The notes under the pieces are model-generated. The model saw nothing but the letters and a program-made list of their open reading frames with translations, made no database searches and had not been told where the DNA came from. A stretch of DNA of 64,000 bases from assembly GCA_964591275.1 (NCBI GenBank), contig CAZQAE010000021.1, positions 7,112 to 71,111 on the forward strand, given 5' to 3'. The position numbers and the translations under genes are program-made. Shown here in pieces: positions 8,860-18,059 of this stretch. The stretch is from G963674685 sp964591275 (lineage in GTDB: Bacteria > Lernaellota > Lernaellaia > JACKCT01). The stretch's first letter is position 1; the number at the start of each line of letters is the position of its first letter.

Positions 8860-9279
8860 ATGATCTCCATCGATTGGACATTATTTTACCAGATGGCTTT
8901 GTTCATCGCCTTGATGATCTTTTTCGGAAAGTTTCTGTTCAAGCCGATGACGGCAGTTTTCGATGCCCGCGAAAAGGCGCATCTTGGACCAATGGCAAAA
9001 GCTGAGGAACTGGCTGAGCAAGCCGAAAAGGCTTCGGAAACGTATAAAGATCTGATGAATCAGGCCCGGAAGAAGGGTGAACAAATTCGCAATGAATTTC
9101 TTGGCGATGCTCAAAAGCATGAACAGGAAATCGTCGCGGGGGCGCAGGCGAAAAGCGAAGAGACGATAGAAGCGGCGCGCCAGGAGATTGAGGCCGTCAG
9201 AACACGCCTCGTCGGAGAACTGTCCGGCCAGGCGCAGAATCTGGCGACGCAATTGACAATAAAACTATTGGGACGCTAA
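8860..9279 (+). CDS. atpF': ATP synthase F0 subunit b' (b-type)
   Basis: The 139-residue protein has one N-terminal transmembrane helix (about residues 8-28) and a long charged helix rich in Ala, Glu, Lys and Gln, the layout of F0 peripheral-stalk subunits. The segment FGKFLFKPMTAVFDAREKA is typical. With the longer b gene that follows, this makes a heterodimeric b/b' stalk as in alphaproteobacteria, cyanobacteria and many deltaproteobacteria. AAGGAG precedes the ATG. First gene of the F-type ATP synthase operon here; a and c subunit genes are not upstream. Confidence 0.9.
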   Translation: MISIDWTLFYQMALFIALMIFFGKFLFKPMTAVFDAREKAHLGPMAKAEELAEQAEKASETYKDLMNQARKKGEQIRNEFLGDAQKHEQEIVAGAQAKSEETIEAARQEIEAVRTRLVGELSGQAQNLATQLTIKLLGR

Positions 9280-9321
9280 TTCCTTCGATTATTAAGTGTT
9301 AAAGCGATAGGCGAACCGGTT

Positions 9322-9897
9322 ATGAAAAAAATATTCCTTGTTGTTTTCTCGATAGTCCTGTTTGGCTTTTGCGCCACGGCCTTTGCGGTCGGCGAGGAGC
9401 ATGGAAGCGGGTTCCCCGTCGGCGAGGTCATTGCGGCCGTTATTAACTTTGTCCTTTTCGTCTGGATTCTTATAAAGGTCGGCAAAAAGGGAGTCATCGG
9501 ATTTTATCAGCAAAGAGCGGATCAGTTGAACGAGGCGATTGAAAAGGCCCAGGAGGCGCTGTCGAAAGCCAGTGCGCTCCATGAGGAAGCCTCAAAGCGC
9601 CTGTCCGATGCGGGCAAGGAAGCCGATGCCATTGTGGACGGTGCCAGGCAAGCCGCCGACAAACACGCGAAAAATCTCGTCGCCTCAGCCCAATCTGCGG
9701 CGGATCGAATATTGAGCGACGCCAAAGCAACCATCGAGACGGAAAGCAAGCGTATGACCAGCGAGCTCAAAGCCGAACTCGCAGCCAAAGTCGTGGAAAT
9801 GGCCAGGAGTGAAATCCAGTCCAAGCTGGACGACTCGGGCCACCGGGCTCTCGTTCAGGATTATCTAACAAAGGTTGACCAAGTGGAGGATATGTAG
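9322..9897 (+). CDS. atpF: ATP synthase F0 subunit b
   Basis: A 191-residue b subunit with a cleavable-looking hydrophobic N-terminus (about 1-22, ending CATAFA), a second hydrophobic segment (VIAAVINFVLFVWILI, about 37-52) and then a long alpha-helical stalk. Two N-terminal hydrophobic segments, the first signal-peptide-like, are also seen in deltaproteobacterial b subunits. It partners with the b' subunit from the preceding gene to hold the F1 head through delta. The stop codon TAG is immediately followed by the GTG start of atpH with no intervening base. Confidence 0.93.
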   Translation: MKKIFLVVFSIVLFGFCATAFAVGEEHGSGFPVGEVIAAVINFVLFVWILIKVGKKGVIGFYQQRADQLNEAIEKAQEALSKASALHEEASKRLSDAGKEADAIVDGARQAADKHAKNLVASAQSAADRILSDAKATIETESKRMTSELKAELAAKVVEMARSEIQSKLDDSGHRALVQDYLTKVDQVEDM

Positions 9898-10431
9898 GTG
9901 TCCACCAACGCCATATCACGTCGTTATGCCAAGGCTCTTTTGAGCATCGGGCTTGAAGACAGAAATTTCGAGATTTACGGAGAGCAGCTCAGGGTTCTTG
10001 CCGAGGCCATGAGGCCTTCGCTGGTGACTTTGAGCAGCCCGCTGTTGTCACGTGTGCGCAGGAAAGAGGTTATCACGGAAATTGTGAAGGTTTCCGAGGC
10101 CTCTGTCGTTGTGGGGAATTTCCTGAAAATTCTAGTGGACAAGGGACGATTGAGAGAATTGCCGGGAATCGCCGAGGCCTATCAGGATCTCTCGGATGAA
10201 GCTGCCGGGCGTATTCGCGGGGTCGTCAGTTCTGTGGAGGCGCTGGACGAGGCGACGCTGGCCCAGCTTCGCGTCAAACTCGCTAAAAAACTAGGCAAGA
10301 CAGTCACCCTGGAAGCAACCGTGGACCCCGGCCTTTTGGGCGGTATGCAGGCGAAAGTCGGTTCATTGGTGATCGACGGAAGCATCTCGGGACAATTAGA
10401 AAGATTTGAAAGCCTTTTACGGAAGGATTGA
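9898..10431 (+). CDS. atpH: ATP synthase F1 subunit delta
   Basis: The 177-residue product begins with the family signature ISRRYAKALLSIG and ends with the conserved GGMQAKVGSLVIDGSISGQLERF segment (first part cited only) of OSCP/delta proteins, which connect the b stalk to the top of the alpha-beta head. GTG 9898 abuts the atpF stop codon; GTGGAGGATATGTAG upstream supplies a ribosome binding site. Size and gene order are standard. Confidence 0.95.
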   Translation: MSTNAISRRYAKALLSIGLEDRNFEIYGEQLRVLAEAMRPSLVTLSSPLLSRVRRKEVITEIVKVSEASVVVGNFLKILVDKGRLRELPGIAEAYQDLSDEAAGRIRGVVSSVEALDEATLAQLRVKLAKKLGKTVTLEATVDPGLLGGMQAKVGSLVIDGSISGQLERFESLLRKD

Positions 10432-10435
10432 AAGA

Positions 10436-11968
10436 ATGCAAATTAAAGCAGAAGAAATCAGCAGTATCATAGCACGGCAAATACAGGACTACGACAAGGC
10501 CGTTGAGGTCGCGGAAGTCGGACAGGTTCTGACCGTGGGCGATAACATCGCCCGACTGCATGGTTTGGACAAGGTGATGGCCGGAGAGCTCCTGGAGTTT
10601 CCCGAAGGTCTGATGGGCATGGCGCTCAACCTCGAAGAGGACAACGTCGGCTGCGTGCTTTTCGGAGAAGACGTCGGCGTCAAAGAGGGAATGACCGTCA
10701 AGAGAACCGGGCGCATTGTCTCCACACCTATTGGCAGGCAGATGCTTGGCCGCGTTGTCAACGGACTGGGGCAGCCCATCGACGGCAAGGGCGATTTCGA
10801 CATGTCGCAAGTGGCTAACGTCGAAACGAAGGCCCCGGGCATTGTCTATCGTCAGGGCGTCAAAGAGCCGCTGCAGACCGGCATCAAGGCCATCGACTCG
10901 ATGATTCCGATTGGACGTGGACAGCGCGAGCTGATTATCGGCGATCGCCAGACCGGCAAGACGGCCATCGGCATCGACACTATCATCAATCAGAAAGACC
11001 CGCCGACGCCCGAAGAGCAGGTGTATTGTATCTACGTCGCCATCGGTCAGAAAACTTCGACCGTTGCGCGCGTCGTCGCCAAGCTGGAAGAAACCGGGGC
11101 CATGGAATTTAGCGTGGTGGTTGCCGCCAACGCTTCCGACCCGGCGCCGATGCAGTTTCTGGCGCCTTATACCGGTTGCGCCATCGGAGAGTATTTCCGG
11201 GACAACGGTATGCATGCTCTGTGTATCTTTGACGATTTGACCAAGCAGGCGGCGGCCTACAGGCAGCTTTCGCTTCTTCTGAGACGACCTCCGGGACGTG
11301 AAGCTTATCCCGGCGACGTATTCTACTTGCATTCGCGGCTCCTGGAGCGTGCGGCGAAGATGTCCGATGCCAAGGGCGGAGGGTCGATGACCTCGCTGCC
11401 GATCATTGAGACGCAGGCCGGCGACATTTCGGCCTACATCCCCACGAACGTTATTTCCATCACCGACGGACAGATCTTCCTGGAATCGGACTTGTTCTAT
11501 TCCGGTATTCGACCTGCGGTGAACGCCGGTCTGTCGGTTTCCCGCGTCGGCGGCAATGCCCAGATCAAGGCGATGAAAAAGGTTGCGGGGCGTCTTCGCC
11601 TGGATCTGGCTCAGTATCGCGAGCTGGCAGCTTTCGCGCAGTTCGGATCAGATCTTGACAAGGCGACGCAAAATCAGCTGTCTCGCGGCGTGCGCATGAC
11701 GGAGCTTCTCAAACAGGATCAGTACGCCACGCTGCCGGTCGGCAAGCAGGTCGTGATTATTTACGCTGGCGTCAACGGGTTGCTGGATGAAGTTCCCGTC
11801 GATCAGATTGTGGCTTTCGAGGCTGGATTTATGTCCTTTCTAGAGGTCGAATACGCGGACCTGCTCATGCAGATCCAAAAAGAAAAAGAACTTTCCGAGG
11901 AAATGGAGACAAAGATCAAAGAGGCCGTCGAAAAGTTCAGTCAGAGTTTTGCGACCTCCAAGGAATAA
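10436..11968 (+). CDS. atpA: ATP synthase F1 subunit alpha
   Basis: The 510-residue protein carries Walker A GDRQTGKT, the alpha-type nucleotide-binding domain, and PAVNAGLSVSRVGGNAQ, the ATP synthase alpha/beta signature. ATG 10436 (MQIKAEEISSII) is chosen because it gives the normal alpha N-terminus, lies four bases after the atpH stop and has GGAAGGA upstream; an in-frame extension to 10406 lies inside atpH. Alpha forms the non-catalytic nucleotide sites of the F1 hexamer. Confidence 0.98.
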   Translation: MQIKAEEISSIIARQIQDYDKAVEVAEVGQVLTVGDNIARLHGLDKVMAGELLEFPEGLMGMALNLEEDNVGCVLFGEDVGVKEGMTVKRTGRIVSTPIGRQMLGRVVNGLGQPIDGKGDFDMSQVANVETKAPGIVYRQGVKEPLQTGIKAIDSMIPIGRGQRELIIGDRQTGKTAIGIDTIINQKDPPTPEEQVYCIYVAIGQKTSTVARVVAKLEETGAMEFSVVVAANASDPAPMQFLAPYTGCAIGEYFRDNGMHALCIFDDLTKQAAAYRQLSLLLRRPPGREAYPGDVFYLHSRLLERAAKMSDAKGGGSMTSLPIIETQAGDISAYIPTNVISITDGQIFLESDLFYSGIRPAVNAGLSVSRVGGNAQIKAMKKVAGRLRLDLAQYRELAAFAQFGSDLDKATQNQLSRGVRMTELLKQDQYATLPVGKQVVIIYAGVNGLLDEVPVDQIVAFEAGFMSFLEVEYADLLMQIQKEKELSEEMETKIKEAVEKFSQSFATSKE

Positions 11969-11986
11969 CGAGAAGGATTTAATACA

Positions 11987-12868
11987 ATGGCGAATCTGGC
12001 TGCGATCCGAAAAAGGATTGGAAGCACAAAAAGTACGCAGCAGATCACAAAGGCGATGAAAATGGTTGCGGGCGCTAGGCTGCGTGGTGCTGAGGATCGT
12101 CTCCGCTCCGCCCGACCCTATGCCAATATGATGGACCATGTTGTTAGCAACCTGGCCAAACATACGGATTTGAAGGGTTGGGACCTCATCGACGGTCGTG
12201 AAGAGGTCAAGAAGGTTGAATACGTGATCATCACCTCGGACCGCGGACTTTGCGGCGGGTTCAACTCTTCAATCATTCGTTACTGCGACAGGCTGCTCAA
12301 AGAGATTGAGGGAAAGTACGAGACGGTGACCCTCTCCTTTGTCGGTCGCAAGGCCTATGATTATTTCAAGCGGCGGACCTGGCCGATCGGAAAAACTTGG
12401 ATCAATCTGCTCAAGGATTTCGATTTCCCACTGGCTTCCCGTGTGGGAGGCGAGTTGGCTGAGGCCTATGCCAATGGCGAAGTGGATGAAATTTACATCG
12501 TTTATAACGAGTATGTGAACGCCGTTACGCAAAATCTGGTGTCCAAACGCCTTGTTCCCGTGGAAGTTCCCGAAGCGCCGGGAGAAGGCGAAGAAATCGA
12601 GAATCTGTTCGACTATAAATTTGAGCCGAATAAAGAAGAAATCCTCAAAAAACTTCTCACACGTCAGGTCAATTTCCAGCTCTACCGAGCCTTTTTGGAA
12701 AGTTACGCGGCGGAGATGGGTGCGAGGATGAACGCGATGGACTCGGCAACGAAAAACGCCGGGGAAATGATCGAACGCCTGACGCTTCAATTCAACCGGA
12801 CGCGGCAGGCTGCGATTACCACGGAACTGATGGAGATTATCAGCGGCTCCGAGGCGTTGAAAGGTTAA
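11987..12868 (+). CDS. atpG: ATP synthase F1 subunit gamma
   Basis: The 293-residue product has the classic N-terminal helix (ANLAAIRKRIGSTKSTQQIT, then KAMKMVA) and a C-terminal helix with MDSATKNAGEMI and LTLQFNRTRQAAITTEL, which form the rotating coiled coil of the central stalk. The ITSDRGLCGGFNSS motif is also typical. Gap of 18 bases after atpA with AGAAGGA before the ATG. Confidence 0.98.
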   Translation: MANLAAIRKRIGSTKSTQQITKAMKMVAGARLRGAEDRLRSARPYANMMDHVVSNLAKHTDLKGWDLIDGREEVKKVEYVIITSDRGLCGGFNSSIIRYCDRLLKEIEGKYETVTLSFVGRKAYDYFKRRTWPIGKTWINLLKDFDFPLASRVGGELAEAYANGEVDEIYIVYNEYVNAVTQNLVSKRLVPVEVPEAPGEGEEIENLFDYKFEPNKEEILKKLLTRQVNFQLYRAFLESYAAEMGARMNAMDSATKNAGEMIERLTLQFNRTRQAAITTELMEIISGSEALKG

Positions 12869-12895
12869 AATTTTAGCTCCACGAAGGAGAATTCA

Positions 12896-14305
12896 ATGAG
12901 TGAAGTTGGAAAGATATTGCAAGTCATCGGACCCGTTGTGGACGTGAAATTCGAGGGCGGAGAGCTCCCGGGTATTTATAACGCCCTGCGCGTTACCAAT
13001 GCGTCCATTAACGACGAACCGGACAACTTGGTTCTGGAAGTCGCCCAGCACTTGGGAGAGGGCGTCGTCAGGACGATCTCCATGGACTCGACGGAAGGCC
13101 TTGTGCGCGGGCAGCCCGTCAAGGATATGGGTGAAATGATCACCGTGCCTGTCGGCGACGCCGTGTTGGGACGCATCATTAACGTGATCGGCGATCCGGT
13201 CGACGAAATGGGACCGGTGGAAGCCACAGACCGCTGGCCGATTCATCGTCATCCGCCCAGCTTGCAGGACCAGGATGTCGAGACGCGCATTCTGCCGACC
13301 GGCATCAAGGTCGTCGACATGCTTTGTCCTTATTCCGTCGGCGGCAAGATCGGCCTCTTCGGCGGCGCCGGCGTTGGCAAAACCGTTCTGATTATGGAAC
13401 TTATCAACAACATCGCCACGCAGCACGGCGGTTATTCCGTTTTCGGCGGCGTCGGTGAGCGTACCCGTGAGGGCAACGACCTCTGGACTGAAATGAAAGA
13501 GTCCGGCGTTATCGACAAAACAGCCCTTGTTTATGGGCAGATGAACGAACCGCCGGGCGCTCGTGCTCGCGTCGGTCTGTCGGCCCTGACCGTTGCCGAG
13601 TACTTCCGCGACGTGCAGAAAAAAGACGTGCTCCTTTTCATCGACAATATTTTCCGATTCACGCAAGCCGGTTCCGAGGTGTCCGCTCTGTTGGGACGTA
13701 TTCCCAGCGCCGTCGGTTACCAGCCGACGCTGGCTAGCGACATGGGCGAGTTGCAGGAGCGCATTACTTCCACGAAAGATGGTTCAGTGACATCGGTGCA
13801 GGCTATTTATGTCCCCGCCGATGATCTTAGCGATCCGGCTCCGGCGACGACCTTCTCACATTTGGACGCCACGACGGTTTTGTCGCGCCAGATTGCGGAA
13901 TTGGGCATTTATCCGGCGGTGGATCCTCTCGATTCCACAAGCCGAATTCTCGACCCGAACGTTCTGGGTCAGGACCATTATAATACCGCCCGTGCCGTGC
14001 AAAAGGTTCTCCAACGCTATAAAGATCTGCAGGACATCATCGCCATCCTGGGTATGGACGAATTGTCCGAAGAAGATAAGCTGACGGTCGCCCGCGCCAG
14101 GAAGATGCAAAAATTCCTGTCGCAGCCTTTCTTCGTCGCCGAGCAGTTCACTGGCATCAAGGGCAAGTTTGTGGAACTGGCCGAAACCATCAAAGGCTTC
14201 AAGATGATCCTTTCCGGTGAGCTTGATAACTTGCCTGAGCAGGCTTTCTATCTGCGCGGCACTATCGAAGAGGTCATCGAAGAAGGCAAGAAAATAGATA
14301 GCTGA
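12896..14305 (+). CDS. atpD: ATP synthase F1 subunit beta
   Basis: The 469-residue catalytic subunit contains Walker A GGAGVGKT, the catalytic-glutamate region GVGERTREGNDLW, the DELSEED-like segment of the C-terminal domain (DELSEEDKL) and the signature PAVDPLDSTS. ACGAAGGAG precedes the ATG. It hydrolyses or makes ATP at the alpha-beta interfaces. Confidence 0.99.
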   Translation: MSEVGKILQVIGPVVDVKFEGGELPGIYNALRVTNASINDEPDNLVLEVAQHLGEGVVRTISMDSTEGLVRGQPVKDMGEMITVPVGDAVLGRIINVIGDPVDEMGPVEATDRWPIHRHPPSLQDQDVETRILPTGIKVVDMLCPYSVGGKIGLFGGAGVGKTVLIMELINNIATQHGGYSVFGGVGERTREGNDLWTEMKESGVIDKTALVYGQMNEPPGARARVGLSALTVAEYFRDVQKKDVLLFIDNIFRFTQAGSEVSALLGRIPSAVGYQPTLASDMGELQERITSTKDGSVTSVQAIYVPADDLSDPAPATTFSHLDATTVLSRQIAELGIYPAVDPLDSTSRILDPNVLGQDHYNTARAVQKVLQRYKDLQDIIAILGMDELSEEDKLTVARARKMQKFLSQPFFVAEQFTGIKGKFVELAETIKGFKMILSGELDNLPEQAFYLRGTIEEVIEEGKKIDS

Positions 14306-14387
14306 TTTTCGAGCCACGAAGGCGGCGGCGATATTCTGAGCTGGCATTGTAGGAGCGGCTTCTGAAGTTGCGATAATCGGAGTAGTC

Positions 14388-14792
14388 ATGGCGGAAAAAA
14401 TTCAACTGAAATTGGTGACGCCCTTGCGGGAAGTCCATGCCGGTGAAGCGGATATGGTTCTTCTCCCGGCTTTTGCGGGCGAAATGGGTATATTGCCCGG
14501 CCACGAACTTTATATGACCCTGCTTAATACGGGATTCCTGGTTGCCGAGGACGGTAGCGAAAAGCGCTATTTCTTCGTCAGTGAAGGTTATGCCGAAATC
14601 AAGGACGATGTTGTGCGCGTGCTGGCCGAAGTCTGCGAACCAGCGGACGGAATTGATCTCGAACGCGCAATAGAAGCGCAAAAACGCGCCGAAGAGCATC
14701 TTTCCGGATCGGATATGACAGCGGACACCGTGCGCGCGCAAGCGGCCCTCATGCGCTCTTTGATGCGGCAGGAGATCGTCGGGTTGCGTTGA
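14388..14792 (+). CDS. atpC: ATP synthase F1 subunit epsilon
   Basis: The 134-residue protein has the N-terminal beta-sandwich (KLVTPLREVHAGEADMVLLPA, GEMGILPGHE) and a C-terminal helical hairpin, as in bacterial epsilon, which couples gamma to the c-ring and inhibits hydrolysis. It closes the operon; a strong terminator begins 19 bases after the stop codon. Confidence 0.96.
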   Translation: MAEKIQLKLVTPLREVHAGEADMVLLPAFAGEMGILPGHELYMTLLNTGFLVAEDGSEKRYFFVSEGYAEIKDDVVRVLAEVCEPADGIDLERAIEAQKRAEEHLSGSDMTADTVRAQAALMRSLMRQEIVGLR

Positions 14793-14811
14793 AAACATTT
14801 GTCGATTCAAT

Positions 14812-14844
14812 GAAGGGACGAGCAAATTGCTCGCCCCTTTTTTA
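14812..14844 (+). terminator. Rho-independent terminator of the ATP synthase operon
   Basis: GGGACGAGCAA pairs with TTGCTCG-CCCC to form a GC-rich hairpin immediately followed by a run of T residues, just downstream of atpC. This is the clearest terminator in the window. Confidence 0.9.
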
Positions 14845-15038
14845 TTGGTCTCAAACGGAAAATCCTCCCTCTTCCCAGGTTTTGATGCCAAAGCGTCGTC
14901 CTTTTCATCTCAGTTAAGCGCTTCTGGGGCAGCCGATATCGGCGGCGGGCGCACGCCATTATTGTTTTTCGCCAATTTTCTGTTAACATTGGTTCATGTA
15001 ATGATTTTGAACCCCTGCACAATTTTAAGGATTGACCC

Positions 15039-15515
15039 ATGGGCAGCGATTCTAGAGACAGACAGAGCTTCAGCGTCCGCTCCGCCAAGCCGAGGCCCAA
15101 AGGTGATTTGAATGTTACAGAGGCTGTCAACAAGCTGAAGGACGAATTGAAATCCGGGCAAACCGGATTCGATTACCGGACCGCGTCACTCAAGATTCAC
15201 GGCCCGGTCTGCGCGCACTGCGGCAGGGAATTTTCCGGGAAAAACCTGCGCTTGCTGACCGTCCATCACAAGGACGGCGACCACACTAACAACCGGCGCG
15301 ACGGCTCAAATTGGGAGAACCTTTGCGTCTACTGTCACGATAACGAGCATTCGCGTGGGCTTCACGCGGATTACATCAGTTCCGCAAGGGATAAAGACGC
15401 AGCGGCCCCCGGAAAACAAAGCCAAAGAGAATCGGCTTCGGAACCTGACTCTGCTTCCGGCGAAGGAAAAAGTACGCTGGCGGAACTACTCCAGAAAGCG
15501 ATGGGAAAAAAGTGA
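15039..15515 (+). CDS. HNH nuclease family protein (YajD-like)
   Basis: The 158-residue protein has a CAHCGREF zinc pair, TVHHKDGDHTNNRRDGSNWENL and CVYCHDNEH, the arrangement of YajD-type HNH domains in which paired CxxC motifs bind structural zinc and the His-rich core binds the catalytic metal. The C-terminal 40 residues are low-complexity (Ser, Glu, Lys, Ala) and end in a predicted short helix. TAAGGA precedes the ATG. It is a lone gene without mobile-element signs; function in vivo is unknown for this family. Confidence 0.88.
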   Translation: MGSDSRDRQSFSVRSAKPRPKGDLNVTEAVNKLKDELKSGQTGFDYRTASLKIHGPVCAHCGREFSGKNLRLLTVHHKDGDHTNNRRDGSNWENLCVYCHDNEHSRGLHADYISSARDKDAAAPGKQSQRESASEPDSASGEGKSTLAELLQKAMGKK

Positions 15516-15729
15516 GTTTCCCTTCGCCAAAATTCATCCGTTAATGAAATCACCCTGCTTGCGGGTCCAGCCAAATCGCCCCACGTTGTCGGCATGAAAG
15601 CGCACAACCCTTATGTTTGCCGTTGACTGAGAATATGTTTCGGCTTCCCAAACCCCAAAATCCAGCTCAAACACTTGGAATTTCAAGTATCTTTCGCTAG
15701 GCTCGATTGTCGCTGCCGGAGATCATTTT

Positions 15730-17175
15730 ATGTCATCAGTGCAAAGAATTTTTAAAAACTCCGCCGTTCTAGCGGGCGGGCGGATTCTGACTAAGGCCGG
15801 GTCGCTGATTTTTCTCGGTTTCGTCACTCGCGCACTGGGCGAAGAGGGCTTCGGCAGGTTTTCCAGCGCCATGGCCCTTGTCGGTTTTGTCGCTGTTTTG
15901 CCCAACTACGTTGCGCGACCATTCATTATTCGGTACGCGGCCAGAGAGCGGGAAAAATCCGGCGACTTCATTTCCGGGGTCTTAACGACAAATTTTTTCT
16001 TGTCGATAATGCTTTTTGCGTCCTTTTTCGCCGTCGTTCCTTTTCTCGGCTACGCCGCGGACGCGCAAACCGCAGCCTACATCCTCGCCTTCAGCCTCCT
16101 GTTTTCCTCCATGACCAACAGCTATCACGCGCTATTTTACGGTCGCGAGCGCATGGAATATTCGACGATGACTGACGTATTCAACACGCTGTTGACTATT
16201 GCTTTCGGCGTCATGATCCTGGTTTTTTCCGGAGGCGTCGTCGAGTTGACCGGCGCGTATTTGCTGGCTCGCGTTGCAACCTTCTTCTACGCAATGCGCC
16301 TGGGGCGTCGTCTTTGCGTCGACAAGAGCTTTCGTATGCCCAGCGCCGCGCTCATGCGCTCTATGTTCACGGGCGCGTGGCCGTTTTTTATTACGCAGCT
16401 CTTTATCGTTTTCTACAACCGCGCTGACATCGTGATGCTCTCCTTCATGGATTCCGTTGTCGAAAAGGAAATCGCCGTGGGGCGTTACAACACGGCCTAC
16501 AAGCTTATGGAGGCTCTCGGACTGGTGACGAGCGCTTTTGTCATGTCAGTTTATCCGGTATTGGCGCGCAAGTTCATGAAGGGCGTGGGCGGCGTGCTGA
16601 CGACTTTCAGAAAATCCCTTCGCGTCCTGGTGGCGGTGACCATGCCGGTGGCGGTGGGCACAACCATTTTGGCCGAGCAGATCATGGGAAACTTTTTCGG
16701 AAAACCCTTCGCCGTCGCAGGGGCCGCGCTGCAGATCCTCATCTGGGGCCAGGTCATGGACAGCATCAACCCGCTCAATGCCGCCACCATGCGCGCCCTG
16801 GACCGGGAAAAGGATCTGGCGCGGATAACAGGCGTGTGCGCCGTTTTCAACGTCGCGCTCAATATAATTCTCATCCCTCGCTACAGCTATATGGGCGCCG
16901 CGGTGGCCACGTTGCTGAGCTTTTTGCTGGTTTATGCCTGGAGTTATTTCATCTTGCGAAAAGCTCTTGGAAAACTCGCTGTCTTCGGCATTATCGCCAG
17001 AGCGGCGCTCGCGGCGATTATTATGGGCGTTGCGGTTTGGTGGACCGCGCAATACGGATTGCTCGTGGCCATTCCGACAGGCATCATCGTTTACATACTC
17101 GCGGCTTTCGGCTGCGGTGTTGTCGGCAAAGAAGATGTTCAGTTGTTTGCCAGGTTGATCCAAAAAAAGGGATGA
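15730..17175 (+). CDS. Polysaccharide flippase (MOP/Wzx superfamily)
   Basis: A 481-residue polytopic membrane protein with about 12-14 hydrophobic segments. The N-terminal AGGRILTKAGSLIFLGFVTR and ALGEEGFGRFSSA are typical of oligosaccharide flippases that move lipid-linked sugar units across the inner membrane for O-antigen, capsule or exopolysaccharide. No glycosyltransferases stand beside it, so the substrate is not indicated. Alternative members of the MOP superfamily (MATE, MurJ) fit less well. Confidence 0.85.
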   Translation: MSSVQRIFKNSAVLAGGRILTKAGSLIFLGFVTRALGEEGFGRFSSAMALVGFVAVLPNYVARPFIIRYAAREREKSGDFISGVLTTNFFLSIMLFASFFAVVPFLGYAADAQTAAYILAFSLLFSSMTNSYHALFYGRERMEYSTMTDVFNTLLTIAFGVMILVFSGGVVELTGAYLLARVATFFYAMRLGRRLCVDKSFRMPSAALMRSMFTGAWPFFITQLFIVFYNRADIVMLSFMDSVVEKEIAVGRYNTAYKLMEALGLVTSAFVMSVYPVLARKFMKGVGGVLTTFRKSLRVLVAVTMPVAVGTTILAEQIMGNFFGKPFAVAGAALQILIWGQVMDSINPLNAATMRALDREKDLARITGVCAVFNVALNIILIPRYSYMGAAVATLLSFLLVYAWSYFILRKALGKLAVFGIIARAALAAIIMGVAVWWTAQYGLLVAIPTGIIVYILAAFGCGVVGKEDVQLFARLIQKKG

Positions 17176-17190
17176 AGGTTGAAGGAATGC

Positions 17191-17210
17191 GGAATTTCGA
17201 ACGCGGAATG
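17191..17210. repeat. Dispersed intergenic repeat, copy 2
   Basis: GGAATTTCGAACGCGGAATG matches 2663-2682 at 19 of 20 positions and is again placed a few bases after a gene end, within GGAATGC iterations. Confidence 0.6.
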
Positions 17211-17276
17211 CGGAATACTTGCATTTTCATTGTCTATTGAGAGGGATTCCGGTAAATTGCTTGCGGTTAATAACCA

Positions 17277-18059
17277 ATGACTTTTAACTCAAAAACCTGC
17301 TCGATCCTGATCATCGCCTTGACGCTATGCGTGGTCTCTTCCGCCCCATCGCAAGAAATCAAGGCGGACGAAGCGCCGGATATGGCGTTTATTCCCGCAG
17401 GACCTTTCATTATGGGGCACGGCAAGAAGCCGCCGCTTGGTCCAAAGCGCAAAGTTATCTTGCGTGCCTTTTATATCGACCGCACGGAAGTCACGGTGGC
17501 CGCCTATCGCCAGTGCGCCGACGCCGATGCGTGCATGCTCAACGCCGAAGTTGACAATCCAAATTTCAATAAGCCCGATTATCCCGTCACCCTTGTCTCC
17601 TGGAAGGACGCGCGGGCTTACTGCTCATTTGTCGGCAAGCGCCTGCCGACGGAGGCCGAGTGGGAACGGGCGGCCAGAGGCCAAAAAGGAAGATTATATC
17701 CTTGGACTAATGGTCATCCCGGCGTCAGAGCCAATTTTGCATCGGGTATTTCCCATAGAGAGCATCGATTCGTTCAGCCCGTCGCCAGCTTTTCCAGGGG
17801 CGCCACCCCCGAAGGCGTATATGACATGGCGGGAAACGTCGCCGAGTGGACCGAGGATGTTTTCATCGAAAACTACCATCTTTTCACTCAGGCGAGCGAT
17901 CCCAAAGGACCGGACAAAGGAATGATGCGCACTGTGCGCGGGGGAGATTTCCGCGCGGACGCCGAGCAGATAAAATCCTTTGAGCGCGACGGCAACCGGA
18001 CCGAAGCTTCTCGCGGTTACCGTCTTGGGTTCCGCTGCGCGAAGGATGCTGTTCAATGA
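17277..18059 (+). CDS. Secreted formylglycine-generating-enzyme-like (SUMF1 domain) protein
   Basis: The protein has a Sec signal peptide (about 1-25, ending SSAPSQ) and a SUMF1/FGE-sulfatase fold: FIPAGPFIMG, FYIDRTEVTVAAYRQC, YPVTLVSWKDARAYCSFVGKRLPTEAEWERAARG, GNVAEWTED and GYRLGFRCA. The paired active-site cysteines of true FGE are not evident, so sulfatase activation is unlikely; many such proteins are non-catalytic or act in ergothioneine- or pyoverdine-like pathways. It overlaps the next gene by four bases and that gene encodes a paralogue, so the two are translated together. Confidence 0.9.
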   Translation: MTFNSKTCSILIIALTLCVVSSAPSQEIKADEAPDMAFIPAGPFIMGHGKKPPLGPKRKVILRAFYIDRTEVTVAAYRQCADADACMLNAEVDNPNFNKPDYPVTLVSWKDARAYCSFVGKRLPTEAEWERAARGQKGRLYPWTNGHPGVRANFASGISHREHRFVQPVASFSRGATPEGVYDMAGNVAEWTEDVFIENYHLFTQASDPKGPDKGMMRTVRGGDFRADAEQIKSFERDGNRTEASRGYRLGFRCAKDAVQ

